A stretch of 18,135 nucleotides of DNA from an uncultured Anaerococcus sp. (GTDB taxonomy: Bacteria > Bacillota > Clostridia > Tissierellales > Peptoniphilaceae), in assembly GCF_943908415.1 (NCBI RefSeq), contig NZ_CALTSY010000034.1:1-18135 (forward strand), read 5' to 3'. The translations under genes were made by a program, and so were the position numbers. Below the pieces are notes generated by a model. That model saw only the letters and a list, made by a program, of their open reading frames with translations. It had not been told where the DNA came from and did not search any database. Positions 8,562 to 14,778 of the stretch are shown one piece after another. How positions within the stretch are numbered: the stretch's first letter is position 1; each line of letters starts with the position of its first letter.

Positions 8562-8669
8562 ATTCTTTCTATATTTATTATTTTCTTTATCATATTCCTT
8601 ACAGAATCTTACTTCAAAAACCTCTGGACAGCCTGGATAAGAACATGGTGTCTTGGATTTTCTTGGCAC
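8562..8669 (-). pseudogene. Phage HNH endonuclease, N-terminal remnant fused to the oleate hydratase tail
   Basis: The frame begins with a GTG at 8669 and reads MPRKSKTPCSYPGCP followed by RFCKEYDKENNKYRK. This is the zinc-binding opening typical of the small HNH endonucleases next to phage terminase genes (MPRKxKxPCSxPGCPxLxxxRFCxxH). The usual histidine of the last zinc position is Y here. Homology stops near residue 36, and the HNH catalytic core is missing because the frame runs on into oleate hydratase. Only a weak ribosome site (GAGATG) precedes it. It is probably debris from a deletion that joined a prophage to the host gene. The exact breakpoint is uncertain by a few codons. Confidence 0.6.
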
Positions 8670-8783
8670 TTAAACATCTCAACATTACAAAAGCCTTGAA
8701 GATTAAATCACCAAAGCTCATTTTATTATTCTTTTGCTGTTCTAACTATACTACAACTACTTACTCTCCTTCTATCAACTTAA
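8670..8783. other. Gap between the small membrane protein and the HNH fragment
   Basis: This 114-base gap follows the 51-aa protein. It contains a ribosome-site-like AGGAGAG with no start at a suitable distance, and no intrinsic terminator that I can see. Confidence 0.35.
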
Positions 8784-8939
8784 CTATTTGATTTTTTTAA
8801 AGAAATAAAATGCTGTAGATACTAGCAAGATGGAATACAAAATCTTATATAGCAATCTATCTTCTGCTGATATCAAATTGGACAAAATACAAAAAACTGA
8901 AAAAAGATAGATTTTTCTTAATATTTCATCACATTTCAT
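8784..8939 (-). CDS. Small two-helix membrane protein (candidate immunity partner)
   Basis: A 51-aa frame starts one base after the stop of the secreted-protein gene. It begins MKCDEILRKIY, has a hydrophobic stretch near residues 11-24, a short polar turn (SAEDRLLYK) and a second hydrophobic stretch near 33-46, and ends FFKKIK. Two short helices with a basic tail fit a small inner-membrane protein. No good ribosome site precedes the ATG, so translation would have to be coupled to the gene before it. Small two-helix proteins encoded directly after a secreted basic peptide are often immunity or export helpers for bacteriocin-like proteins; that role is inference. I know of no named family for it. 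Confidence 0.55.
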   Translation of the reverse strand: MKCDEILRKIYLFSVFCILSNLISAEDRLLYKILYSILLVSTAFYFFKKIK

Positions 8940-8940
8940 A

Positions 8941-9444
8941 CTATAGTAATATAAAAATTATAGCTCTAGAAGCTATATCTGCAATATTTCTGGGCATTGT
9001 TTTTGCTAGTTGATTTGCTAATGCATCAGTTATTGTTCCTTCGACATTAGCAACGATATTTAGTACTGACGAAACCTTAGAGTAAGTAACCTTCTCAACA
9101 ATAATTTTCCCAGCCTTTTCAGGAAGTTTTTTAGCAGCTGCTTTAATTGCTTTATCAAAAGATCTGCTTCCAATTTTATACAGAGCTTTTTTCATAGCTT
9201 TTGCTGCAACTTTTGCAGACTTTGATTTTAATCCTCTATCTTTTGCTAGAATAATGCCATCTTCATTTAAAGATTTGTTAAATTCATTTATAAATTCTAT
9301 ATACTGATCATGAGTAATATCTAAATTTTCTACTTCTTCGATTACATAGCTAAAATTATCTTCTTCCTTAGCATAAGCAATCGGTGTTATAGATTGTAAA
9401 GCGAATATAGTCGCTAGTGATAATGATATGATTTTTTTGTTCAT
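8941..9444 (-). CDS. Secreted basic protein of unknown function (bacteriocin- or toxin-like)
   Basis: This 167-aa protein has a clear signal peptide (MNKKII, hydrophobic core, cleavage likely after AYA at 24-26), leaving about 140 residues outside the cell. The first mature part is acidic (KEEDNFSYVIEEVENL). The middle (residues 70-115) is rich in Ala and Lys, as in AKVAAKAMKKALYKIG, and looks amphipathic. The C-terminus (IADIASRAIIFILL) is hydrophobic and ends without a charged tail. I recall similar secreted proteins with hydrophobic ends in Firmicutes but no assigned function. The ATG at 9444 is chosen because GGAGG lies eight bases upstream; an alternative at 9459 would place that site inside the gene. 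It has its own promoter and is followed at once by a small membrane protein gene. Confidence 0.7.
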   Translation of the reverse strand: MNKKIISLSLATIFALQSITPIAYAKEEDNFSYVIEEVENLDITHDQYIEFINEFNKSLNEDGIILAKDRGLKSKSAKVAAKAMKKALYKIGSRSFDKAIKAAAKKLPEKAGKIIVEKVTYSKVSSVLNIVANVEGTITDALANQLAKTMPRNIADIASRAIIFILL

Positions 9445-9471
9445 TTTATATACCTCCATATCGTTATAAAT

Positions 9472-9500
9472 ATTTTAGAATTATTTGAGTTTCTTATCAA
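9472..9500 (-). promoter_or_regulatory. Promoter of the secreted-protein cassette
   Basis: On the minus strand TTGATA (9495-9500) and TAAAAT (9472-9477) are 17 bases apart, with a start expected near 9465 and a leader of about 20 bases. The -35 overlaps the last conserved codons of the phage regulator remnant. Confidence 0.55.
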
Positions 9501-9608
9501 CTTTTTTAGTGCATTTCTGTGAATATTGAAACAGTATTGTATTGAATAATTCATATCTACTGCAATCTGCTCCCATGAATTAAAACATAAATATCTCTTT
9601 TCAAGAAC
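9498..9608 (-). pseudogene. Phage late-transcription regulator (ArpU/DUF1492-like), C-terminal remnant
   Basis: An open stretch of 37 codons reads VLEKRYLCFNSWEQIAVDMN followed by YSIQYCFNIHRNALKKL. This matches the sigma-region-4-like helix-turn-helix at the end of ArpU/DUF1492-type phage regulators (LxxRYxxxxSWEEIAxxMNYSxxxxxxIHxxALKKL), which lie just before HNH and terminase genes in many siphophages. The frame continues to a TGA at 9441-9443 that overlaps the ATG of the secreted protein, but that tail is not family-like. Two codons further upstream there is a TAA, and then the insertion element begins, so the N-terminal part is gone. It cannot make a working regulator. Confidence 0.6.
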
Positions 9609-9643
9609 TTATGTGTAACCGTAAAACTGTATACAATATTTAA

Positions 9644-10480
9644 TTAATTAATTGAAGTGAATTCTAACCTATATCTTATAGGTGGTATCCATTTTGTTTT
9701 CTTCTGAATTCTTTCGTTATTATAATAATAGATATATTTTTCTATTGCATTCGAAAATTCTTCAAAAGAGCTATAACTATTTTCGTAACCATAATAAACC
9801 TCATTCTTTAATCTTCCAAAAAATGTTTCCATAATTGAGTTATCATAGCAATTACCTTTTCTTGACATTGATTGGATTATACCATGTTTCTTGAGTTCAT
9901 TTATATAATATTTATATTGGTATTACCAACCTTGATCTTAATGTAATATTAAGCTAGTTAGTTCCGCAAATTTATTAAATGCTTTCATTAACATATTAGA
10001 TATTTGCTTTAAATTAGGGGTTAATGCTAAATCATAAGATATTATCTCATTTGTATAGATATCAAGTATTGGTGAAATATAACATTTACCCCATGGAAAG
10101 TTAAATTGAGATACATCAGTATTCCATTTTTGTAATGACTTATAAGCTTTAAAATTTCTATCTATTATATTATCAGCAATCTTTCCTATTTTTGCTTTGT
10201 ATGAATGATATTTTTCTCTAGGTCTTTTAACAAATAGTTTTAATTCATGCATTATTCTTTAAACTTTTTTATGAATTATTGTATATCTTTGATTCAATAA
10301 TTCTCTATATACTCTTCTTACACCATATCTTCCTTTATGATTGTTGAGTATCTCAGATATTTTATTTTCTATATTTTTATTTATAATCTTAACCTTATCA
10401 ACTTTATTAATTTCAAAGTAGTATGTTGATGTTGGCAAATCGATAGCTACTAAAAGTATTTTAGTCTGTAGCCTTTTTCT
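9644..10480 (-). pseudogene. IS150-type transposase OrfB, inactivated
   Basis: This holds the integrase part of the transposase. Conserved pieces run in order: IDLPTSTYYFEINKVDK, NHKGRYGVRRVYREL, WNTDVSQF (first Asp), SPILDIYTNEIISY (second Asp), DQGW, and MSRKGNCYDNSIMETFFGRL (Glu), ending near 9644. In-frame stops lie at 10259-10261 (CAA to TAA expected, before RIMHELK), 9938-9940 (TCA to TAA, before DQGW) and 9922-9924 (CAA to TAA, after GW). A frame change near 10455-10465 separates the start of the protein from the rest. Most stop changes are C-to-T in the coding strand, as expected for unselected decay in an AT-biased genome. Confidence 0.8.
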
Positions 10481-11024
10481 TTGAGTTTTTTGACAATCGC
10501 TGCTTTTTCATCTTGAGTTGCGCAGCGTAATTCTTTTCTCTCAAGGCGATTTCTTTTTTTATTATTTCGTTTTCAGCCTTTATATATTCATTTTCCGATC
10601 TCAATCTTATGAGTTCTTCTCTTTCAGATTCATTAAGTTTTTTTACTTTATGGTTATTTGTTTTTCTCATGATTGTATTCTTAGGTTTACGACCTTTCTT
10701 TTTATTTAAAAGACCATCTATCCGTAAATTTTATACTTATTAACTCATGAATAAAATTGTCCAGGATTAATTCCTATTTCAATTGCTACAGAATCAATTG
10801 TGTTTCCAGCTAATATTTTGCTTACCACTTCTAGTTTTTCATCAGTTGTTCACTTAATATTATTTCCATGTTTTAAAATTTCTGGACCATGTTTTTCTTC
10901 TAACTTAAACCATTCTCTAATTGTGTCATGAAATCTCTTTTCTTTAACTCCTTCAGGTGTATACGCCCATCTTCCTTCTCTGTACAACTGTAGGCATTCT
11001 TTTTTAAATTCATAACTATATTTA
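10461..11024 (-). pseudogene. IS150-type transposase OrfA, inactivated
   Basis: This holds the DNA-binding half of the transposase. It opens KYSYEFKKECLQLYREGRWA right after a GGAGGG ribosome site, but the expected ATG-Ala start has become AATT, so the start codon is lost. Two tryptophan codons are now TGA (10850-10852 after HGNNIK, and 10745-10747 after GINPGQFYS), and a one-base loss near 10716-10722 breaks the YGYDGLLNKKKGRKPK segment. The last part (leucine-zipper-like coiled coil with NESEREELIRLRSENEYIKA) stays open to 10461. The helix-turn-helix region around EKLEVVSKILAGNTIDSVAI is still recognisable. Confidence 0.8.
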
Positions 11025-11025
11025 A

Positions 11026-11067
11026 TTAAAAATACCCTCCTTACTGGTTTGTCCAGTAAAGAGGGTA
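11026..11067 (-). terminator. Terminator hairpin at the insertion-sequence end; also covers the OrfA ribosome site
   Basis: TACCCTC-T-TTACTGG pairs fully with CCAGTAA-G-GAGGGTA on the minus strand (15 bp, one G-U, five-base loop) and is followed by TATTTTT. It lies 34 bases past the marR stop, so it can end transcripts of the osmC-marR operon. In an intact element the same stem would hide the GGAGGG site of the transposase in transcripts entering from outside. Confidence 0.8.
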
Positions 11068-11100
11068 CATATCAAACTTCTAACAGATCTTTACTCTTTT

Positions 11101-11538
11101 TTATTCTTTTTTCCAAGCTAAGGCTGCAATTACCATTTTATCAAGAACTTCTAAAAAAACTTTTTGATCTTCTTCAGAAACTTCTGATAAACAAATATCT
11201 CTAAATTCTTGTGCTATTCCAGTTAATTTCTTATTTATTAATTCTCCTTTATCCGTTAAGACAAGATTTTTTTTTCGTCTATCATTGACATCTTCTTGCC
11301 TTAAAATTAAGTTTTCTCTTTCTAAACGGTCAAGTATGCCTGTAATGGTGGATTCTTTTGCCCCCATTAAATCAGATAATGATTTTTGGGTAAGATTCTT
11401 CTCTTTATTTATATTATACATAGCAATCCATTGTGATTTTGTAACGCCATGTTCCATAAGCTTATTATTTAAAGCATCTGATAAAGTTTTAGATGCAACA
11501 TTAGTTATAAATCCTACACATTGATTTAAATCAAACAA
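11101..11538 (-). CDS. MarR-family transcriptional regulator
   Basis: This 145-aa winged-helix DNA-binding protein would act as a dimer on palindromic operators. The recognition region is KSLSDLMGAKESTITGILDR, and the wing contains EDVNDRRKKNLVLTDKG, both typical of the family. The start is a TTG at 11538 with GGGGGA seven bases upstream; no ATG fits. The only cysteine outside the helix-turn-helix near the N-terminus is Cys8, in LNQCVGF, at a position reminiscent of the reactive Cys15 of OhrR, which senses organic peroxides by oxidation. A second Cys lies near 115 (RDICLSE). It is the last gene of the osmC-lpdA-lplA operon, 15 bases after lplA, and probably controls it. Confidence 0.85.
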   Translation of the reverse strand: MFDLNQCVGFITNVASKTLSDALNNKLMEHGVTKSQWIAMYNINKEKNLTQKSLSDLMGAKESTITGILDRLERENLILRQEDVNDRRKKNLVLTDKGELINKKLTGIAQEFRDICLSEVSEEDQKVFLEVLDKMVIAALAWKKE

Positions 11539-11553
11539 AAAGATTCCCCCATC

Positions 11554-12474
11554 CTATAACCATATTGATTTAATAATATCTTCTATGATTATATTTTTAT
11601 ATTCTTTACCAATTAGCTTGATTTTTGTCTTTTCAATTTTTTCTAAATCCAAACTATCTGTATAAATATCAATATTTTTAATTATATCATTATCTATATC
11701 AATATCAATAATTAATGGTCTTCCTTCAACTTTTAAAGTACGTTGTATCTGAGCTTTTTCTTTTCTTCCAAATATCCAATCTTTACTTATTAACATCTGG
11801 TATATAAAAATTTCATCTGGATATTGATTATGACTAATAGATTTTGCTTCTGGATACTCTTTTTTAAATGATTCTATTAAACTACTTTTTAAACTGCTTA
11901 TAGTAATAGAAGGATTTAATTGATTTAAATTTACAACTCTACTTTTTATAGATTTTATTCCTTTTCCATTAAATTTACTTATGTCAGGAGTTAAGCAATT
12001 TGAAAGCTTTCTAAGATCAAGGTCTACCATTAAGGTTCCATGAATTAAGATTTTCTCCTCATCCTCAAGCCGAGCCATACCCGAAATTTTCTTTCCATTT
12101 GATAATATATCATTTCTTCCTTTTTTCTCTGCCTCTATACCTTCTTTATTTAAAGCATTTAATATGATATCCATCCGTGCATCCATTTTTTTATTCTTTT
12201 GACTGGATATAAAAGTAAAATTTAAATTCCCTAAATCATGGTAAACACTTCCTCCACCTGTAAATCTCCTTACTGGAAGAATGTTTTCTTTTTTAATGTA
12301 ATCTAAGTTAAGTTCGTTGTATATATTTTGATTTCTACCCATTATAACACAAGGTTCATTTTGCCATAATAAAAAAAAGAGTTCATCACTTTGTAAGTTT
12401 TCAAAATAGCTGTATTCTCGGGAAATATTAATGTAAGGATTTTTTGAATCTAGTATAACAATTTTATCATCCAT
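11554..12474 (-). CDS. lplA: Lipoate--protein ligase
   Basis: This 306-aa cytoplasmic enzyme activates free lipoate with ATP and attaches it to a lysine of a lipoyl domain. The lipoyl-AMP loop RRFTGGGSVYHDLGNLNF (69-86), GRNDI (119-123) and catalytic K129 in GKKISG are all present, followed by HGTLMVDLD and a C-terminal accessory part with WIFG near 211-214. Length is slightly below the 330-340 aa usual for LplA. Its ATG shares one base with the TAA of the preceding dihydrolipoyl dehydrogenase gene (TAATG), so the two are translationally coupled. The natural target is probably the lipoyl domain on that neighbouring enzyme, as no other lipoyl protein is encoded nearby. Confidence 0.88.
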   Translation of the reverse strand: MDDKIVILDSKNPYINISREYSYFENLQSDELFFLLWQNEPCVIMGRNQNIYNELNLDYIKKENILPVRRFTGGGSVYHDLGNLNFTFISSQKNKKMDARMDIILNALNKEGIEAEKKGRNDILSNGKKISGMARLEDEEKILIHGTLMVDLDLRKLSNCLTPDISKFNGKGIKSIKSRVVNLNQLNPSITISSLKSSLIESFKKEYPEAKSISHNQYPDEIFIYQMLISKDWIFGRKEKAQIQRTLKVEGRPLIIDIDIDNDIIKNIDIYTDSLDLEKIEKTKIKLIGKEYKNIIIEDIIKSIWL

Positions 12475-14162
12475 TACATATGTACTCCTCTACCAATCAA
12501 ATCAAGTGTAGCCTCATGAATTACTTCTGCCGTTGTCGGATGAGCAAAGACTGTTTGAGTTAATTGTTTGACTGAAATATTGTTTGTCATGGCTATAGTG
12601 ATGCTAGAAATCAGTGTAGAGGCATCTGGACCGCATATAACAGTCCCTAATATCTCATCATTTTCAGATGCCAGAATTTTTATAAATCCTTTGTTTTGAT
12701 TCATGGTAAGCGCTTTACCATTCGCTATGAAATCAAATTTTGAAAGTTTATATTTTATATCCTTATTTTTTAAATCTTCTTCACTATATCCTACTATTGC
12801 TATTTCTGGGTGTGTATATACAACTGATGGCACATGGATATCTTTAATTAATCTTTTTTCACCAAATATATGATCAACTGCTAGTAAAGCCTCTTGTGAT
12901 GCTAAATGAGCTAATTTCAATTTAGATGATACATCACCTATTGCATATATATTTGCTAAATTAGTTTGCTTATATTCGTTTACTATTATATCACCGCTTT
13001 TTTCATTTATATTTATGGATGTATTTTCAATACCAAGGCCATCAATATTTGCCTTCCTGCCAGTTGCCATTAAAACTTTATCAGCCACTGAAGAATATAA
13101 TTTACTTTCTTTTTCAAAATCCACTATGTATTTATTTTCTACAGTTTTTCTAATATTTACAACTTTACTGGAGGTATTTATATGAATATTATTTTCTTTA
13201 CATACTTTTTCAATCATATCACCAGCATCATAATCAAACATAGGTAAAAGTCTATCTTGAAACTCTACAACATGCACATTTGAACCAAATGAATTATAGA
13301 TGAAAGCAAACTCCAGGCCTATTACTCCACCTCCAATTACCAAAAGATTTTCTGGTATCTCTTTAAGATTTAAGGCTTCTGTTGAATCAATTACGCCATC
13401 TAAGTTATTAGATTCTACTTCTAATGTATTTGGATTAGACCCTGTAGCTATAATAATATTTTTAGCCTTTATAGTTTTATTTCCTACTTTTACTAATTTA
13501 TCATTTATGAATTCAGCTTGATCATAAAAAAACTCTATACCATTCTTATTTATTAAATAATCTATACCTGAAACCAGTGTGTCTACAACGTCATTTTTTC
13601 TTTGACAAACTTTTTCAATATTGACATAGGCATCAAAATTTCCCTCTATTCCAAATTCATTCATTTGCTTTAATGAATCATAAAAATGAGCTGATTCTAC
13701 CATAGATTTTGTTGGGATGCAGCCTATATTTAAACATGTACCGCCAAGTTTGTTTTTTTCAACTAATCCAACATCCAATCCTCTTTTAGAAGCATAAATA
13801 GCAGCAACATATCCTCCAGGACCTGCGCCTATTACGAGTAAATCTTTTTCTACTATACTTTCAGAATCGTTTATTTTATGATTATGTATTTCTTTTACAT
13901 TTTTAATATTTTCATTTGCCTTTATTGGCATATTTTCGTCAATCAATATTAATATTTCGTTAGATTCTACCTTTTGACCTTCTTCTACAATTATTTCCTT
14001 AACATAGCCAGACATAGTAGATTTTATTTGACGATTTCCTTTTCCTGTTTCTATTTGACATAGTACTTGATCTTCTTCAACCTTTTGTCCAATATCTACA
14101 TCTATTTTACCTACTATATTGGGCTTTTTACCTGGTATGATAGGTACTTTTATTTCAACCAT
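12474..14162 (-). CDS. lpdA: Dihydrolipoyl dehydrogenase with N-terminal lipoyl domain
   Basis: This 562-aa FAD flavoenzyme oxidises or reduces lipoyl groups with NAD(H). Residues 1-77 form a lipoyl domain with the modification site K41 in IETGKGNRQI (a variant of the usual ETDKA). A linker rich in Asn and Lys follows (80-104). The enzyme part has the FAD motif GAGPGG (112-117), the redox disulfide C143-C148 in GGTCLNIGC, the NAD motif GGGVIGLEF (277-285) and the H541/E546 catalytic pair in HPTTAEVIHE. E3 subunits with such a domain normally belong to pyruvate or acetoin dehydrogenase operons, but no E1 or E2 gene is present here. Instead osmC lies upstream and lplA downstream. The ribosome site (AAGG, about 12 bases from ATG) is weak. 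Confidence 0.9.
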   Translation of the reverse strand: MVEIKVPIIPGKKPNIVGKIDVDIGQKVEEDQVLCQIETGKGNRQIKSTMSGYVKEIIVEEGQKVESNEILILIDENMPIKANENIKNVKEIHNHKINDSESIVEKDLLVIGAGPGGYVAAIYASKRGLDVGLVEKNKLGGTCLNIGCIPTKSMVESAHFYDSLKQMNEFGIEGNFDAYVNIEKVCQRKNDVVDTLVSGIDYLINKNGIEFFYDQAEFINDKLVKVGNKTIKAKNIIIATGSNPNTLEVESNNLDGVIDSTEALNLKEIPENLLVIGGGVIGLEFAFIYNSFGSNVHVVEFQDRLLPMFDYDAGDMIEKVCKENNIHINTSSKVVNIRKTVENKYIVDFEKESKLYSSVADKVLMATGRKANIDGLGIENTSININEKSGDIIVNEYKQTNLANIYAIGDVSSKLKLAHLASQEALLAVDHIFGEKRLIKDIHVPSVVYTHPEIAIVGYSEEDLKNKDIKYKLSKFDFIANGKALTMNQNKGFIKILASENDEILGTVICGPDASTLISSITIAMTNNISVKQLTQTVFAHPTTAEVIHEATLDLIGRGVHM

Positions 14163-14180
14163 GATAATATATATCCTTTC

Positions 14181-14213
14181 AATAAAATAAAGGAGCTGTT
14201 AGTAAACAGCCCC
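14181..14213 (-). terminator. Attenuator-like terminator between osmC and lpdA
   Basis: On the minus strand GGGGCTGTT pairs with AACAGCTCC (9 bp, one G-U) around a TACT loop, followed by TTTATTTTATT. It starts seven bases after the osmC stop. The broken T tract suggests partial termination, giving more osmC mRNA than lpdA-lplA-marR mRNA. Confidence 0.7.
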
Positions 14214-14220
14214 ATACAAA

Positions 14221-14664
14221 TTATTCAGCAACAACTTTTGTTAATTTCATTGGTACACCATTTTGTAAGCAATCACCAACTGGACATTTAGATTCAATAA
14301 AATTAGCAAACTTTTCTAATTCTTCTTGGCTTGCATCTGATTTAAAATGCATAGAATAGCGAATCTCTTGATAACCATTTCTTACATTTTCATTAAGACC
14401 CATAAATCCATCAGGGTCTAAGTCACCTTCAAGCTCTACATGGAAACCTTCAAGATTAATTCCGTTAGCTTCAGCAAATGAAAAAGCTACTATTGATTGA
14501 CAAGAACCCAAAGCACATAATAAAGCTTCAACTGGATTCATTCCAGTATTTGTTCCTCCCATTTCTTCAGGTTCATCGATTATAAACTTAAAACCTCTGG
14601 CTTCTGATTCAACTTGCAAACCTTTTTCTGTTTTCCTTGCGATTACTTTAAAAGTTTCTTTCAT
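14221..14664 (-). CDS. OsmC/Ohr-family peroxide-reducing protein
   Basis: This 147-aa cytoplasmic protein belongs to the OsmC/Ohr family of thiol peroxidases that reduce organic hydroperoxides. The helix-borne catalytic cysteine is C55 in ALGSCQS, and the second is C127 in ESKCPVGDC, with an extra C132. The segment GGTNTGMNPVEALL before C55 is typical of the OsmC/YhfA branch. The frame is open from 14763, but the ATG at 14664 is right: GGAGGT lies just upstream, and the longer form would run through the promoter. It is the first gene of the operon. Family members studied take electrons from dihydrolipoyl groups, which gives direct meaning to the downstream lpdA and lplA. Whether it is a peroxidase rather than a plain OsmC-like protein is inferred. 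Confidence 0.85.
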   Translation of the reverse strand: MKETFKVIARKTEKGLQVESEARGFKFIIDEPEEMGGTNTGMNPVEALLCALGSCQSIVAFSFAEANGINLEGFHVELEGDLDPDGFMGLNENVRNGYQEIRYSMHFKSDASQEELEKFANFIESKCPVGDCLQNGVPMKLTKVVAE

Positions 14665-14687
14665 TTTTACCTCCTTTATAAAAAGTA

Positions 14688-14707
14688 TATTAATTGGACA
14701 ATTAATA
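14688..14707. promoter_or_regulatory. Palindrome in the osmC leader, candidate MarR operator
   Basis: TATTAATTG-GA-CAATTAATA is a perfect inverted repeat with nine-base arms. The AATTG/CAATT core is like operators of OhrR/MarR-type repressors. It overlaps the next palindrome by four bases. Confidence 0.5.
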
Positions 14708-14725
14708 CTTAGTATGCTAAGTATT
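14704..14725. promoter_or_regulatory. Palindrome at the osmC transcription start, candidate MarR operator
   Basis: AATACTTAG-TATG-CTAAGTATT is a perfect inverted repeat with nine-base arms and a four-base centre. It begins about three bases after the predicted transcription start, so a dimer bound here would block initiation or escape of RNA polymerase. Confidence 0.6.
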
Positions 14726-14734
14726 CTCGCTAAC

Positions 14735-14763
14735 AATATAACCCACACAACAGTAAGTGTCAA
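14735..14763 (-). promoter_or_regulatory. Promoter of the osmC-lpdA-lplA-marR operon
   Basis: On the minus strand the consensus -35 TTGACA (14758-14763) and the -10 TATATT (14735-14740) are exactly 17 bases apart. Start is expected near 14728. Such a strong promoter would need repression, which the adjoining palindromes can supply. Confidence 0.8.
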
Positions 14764-14778
14764 GCTTTTTTAGATTAT

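Larger units (their letters stand above)
9614..11069 (-). mobile_element. Decayed IS3-family (IS150-type) insertion sequence
   Basis: Both transposase frames of an IS150-like element are recognisable but broken. Transposition is catalysed by the OrfA-OrfB fusion; the DDE residues lie in WNTDVSQF, SPILDIYTNEIISY and YDNSIMETFFGRLKNE. The left (transposase-proximal) end reads TGTACCCTCTTTACTGG on the minus strand. The other end reads TTGTATACAG and then GGTTACA, an imperfect inverted match. TAT flanks both sides if the end is set one base outward (9613), a possible 3-bp target duplication. At least five nonsense codons, two frameshifts and a lost start codon show that it is long dead. Ends are estimates to within a few bases. 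Confidence 0.8.

Noticed and set aside
8614..8721. 35-aa minus-strand peptide beginning MSFGDLIFKAF, overlapping the HNH fragment
   Set aside because: No ribosome site at a usable distance, no recognisable family, and it overlaps the better supported HNH frame.
10745..10852. TGA codons standing where tryptophan is expected in OrfA, suggesting UGA recoded as Trp
   Set aside because: Intact genes in the window use TGG for tryptophan and end in ordinary stops, including TGA-free decarboxylase and lpdA frames. The element also has TAA stops and frameshifts, so decay explains it.
14665..14763. Longer N-terminus for the OsmC protein, starting at 14763
   Set aside because: It would begin inside the -35 box and run through the promoter and both palindromes. 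The ATG at 14664 has a strong ribosome site.
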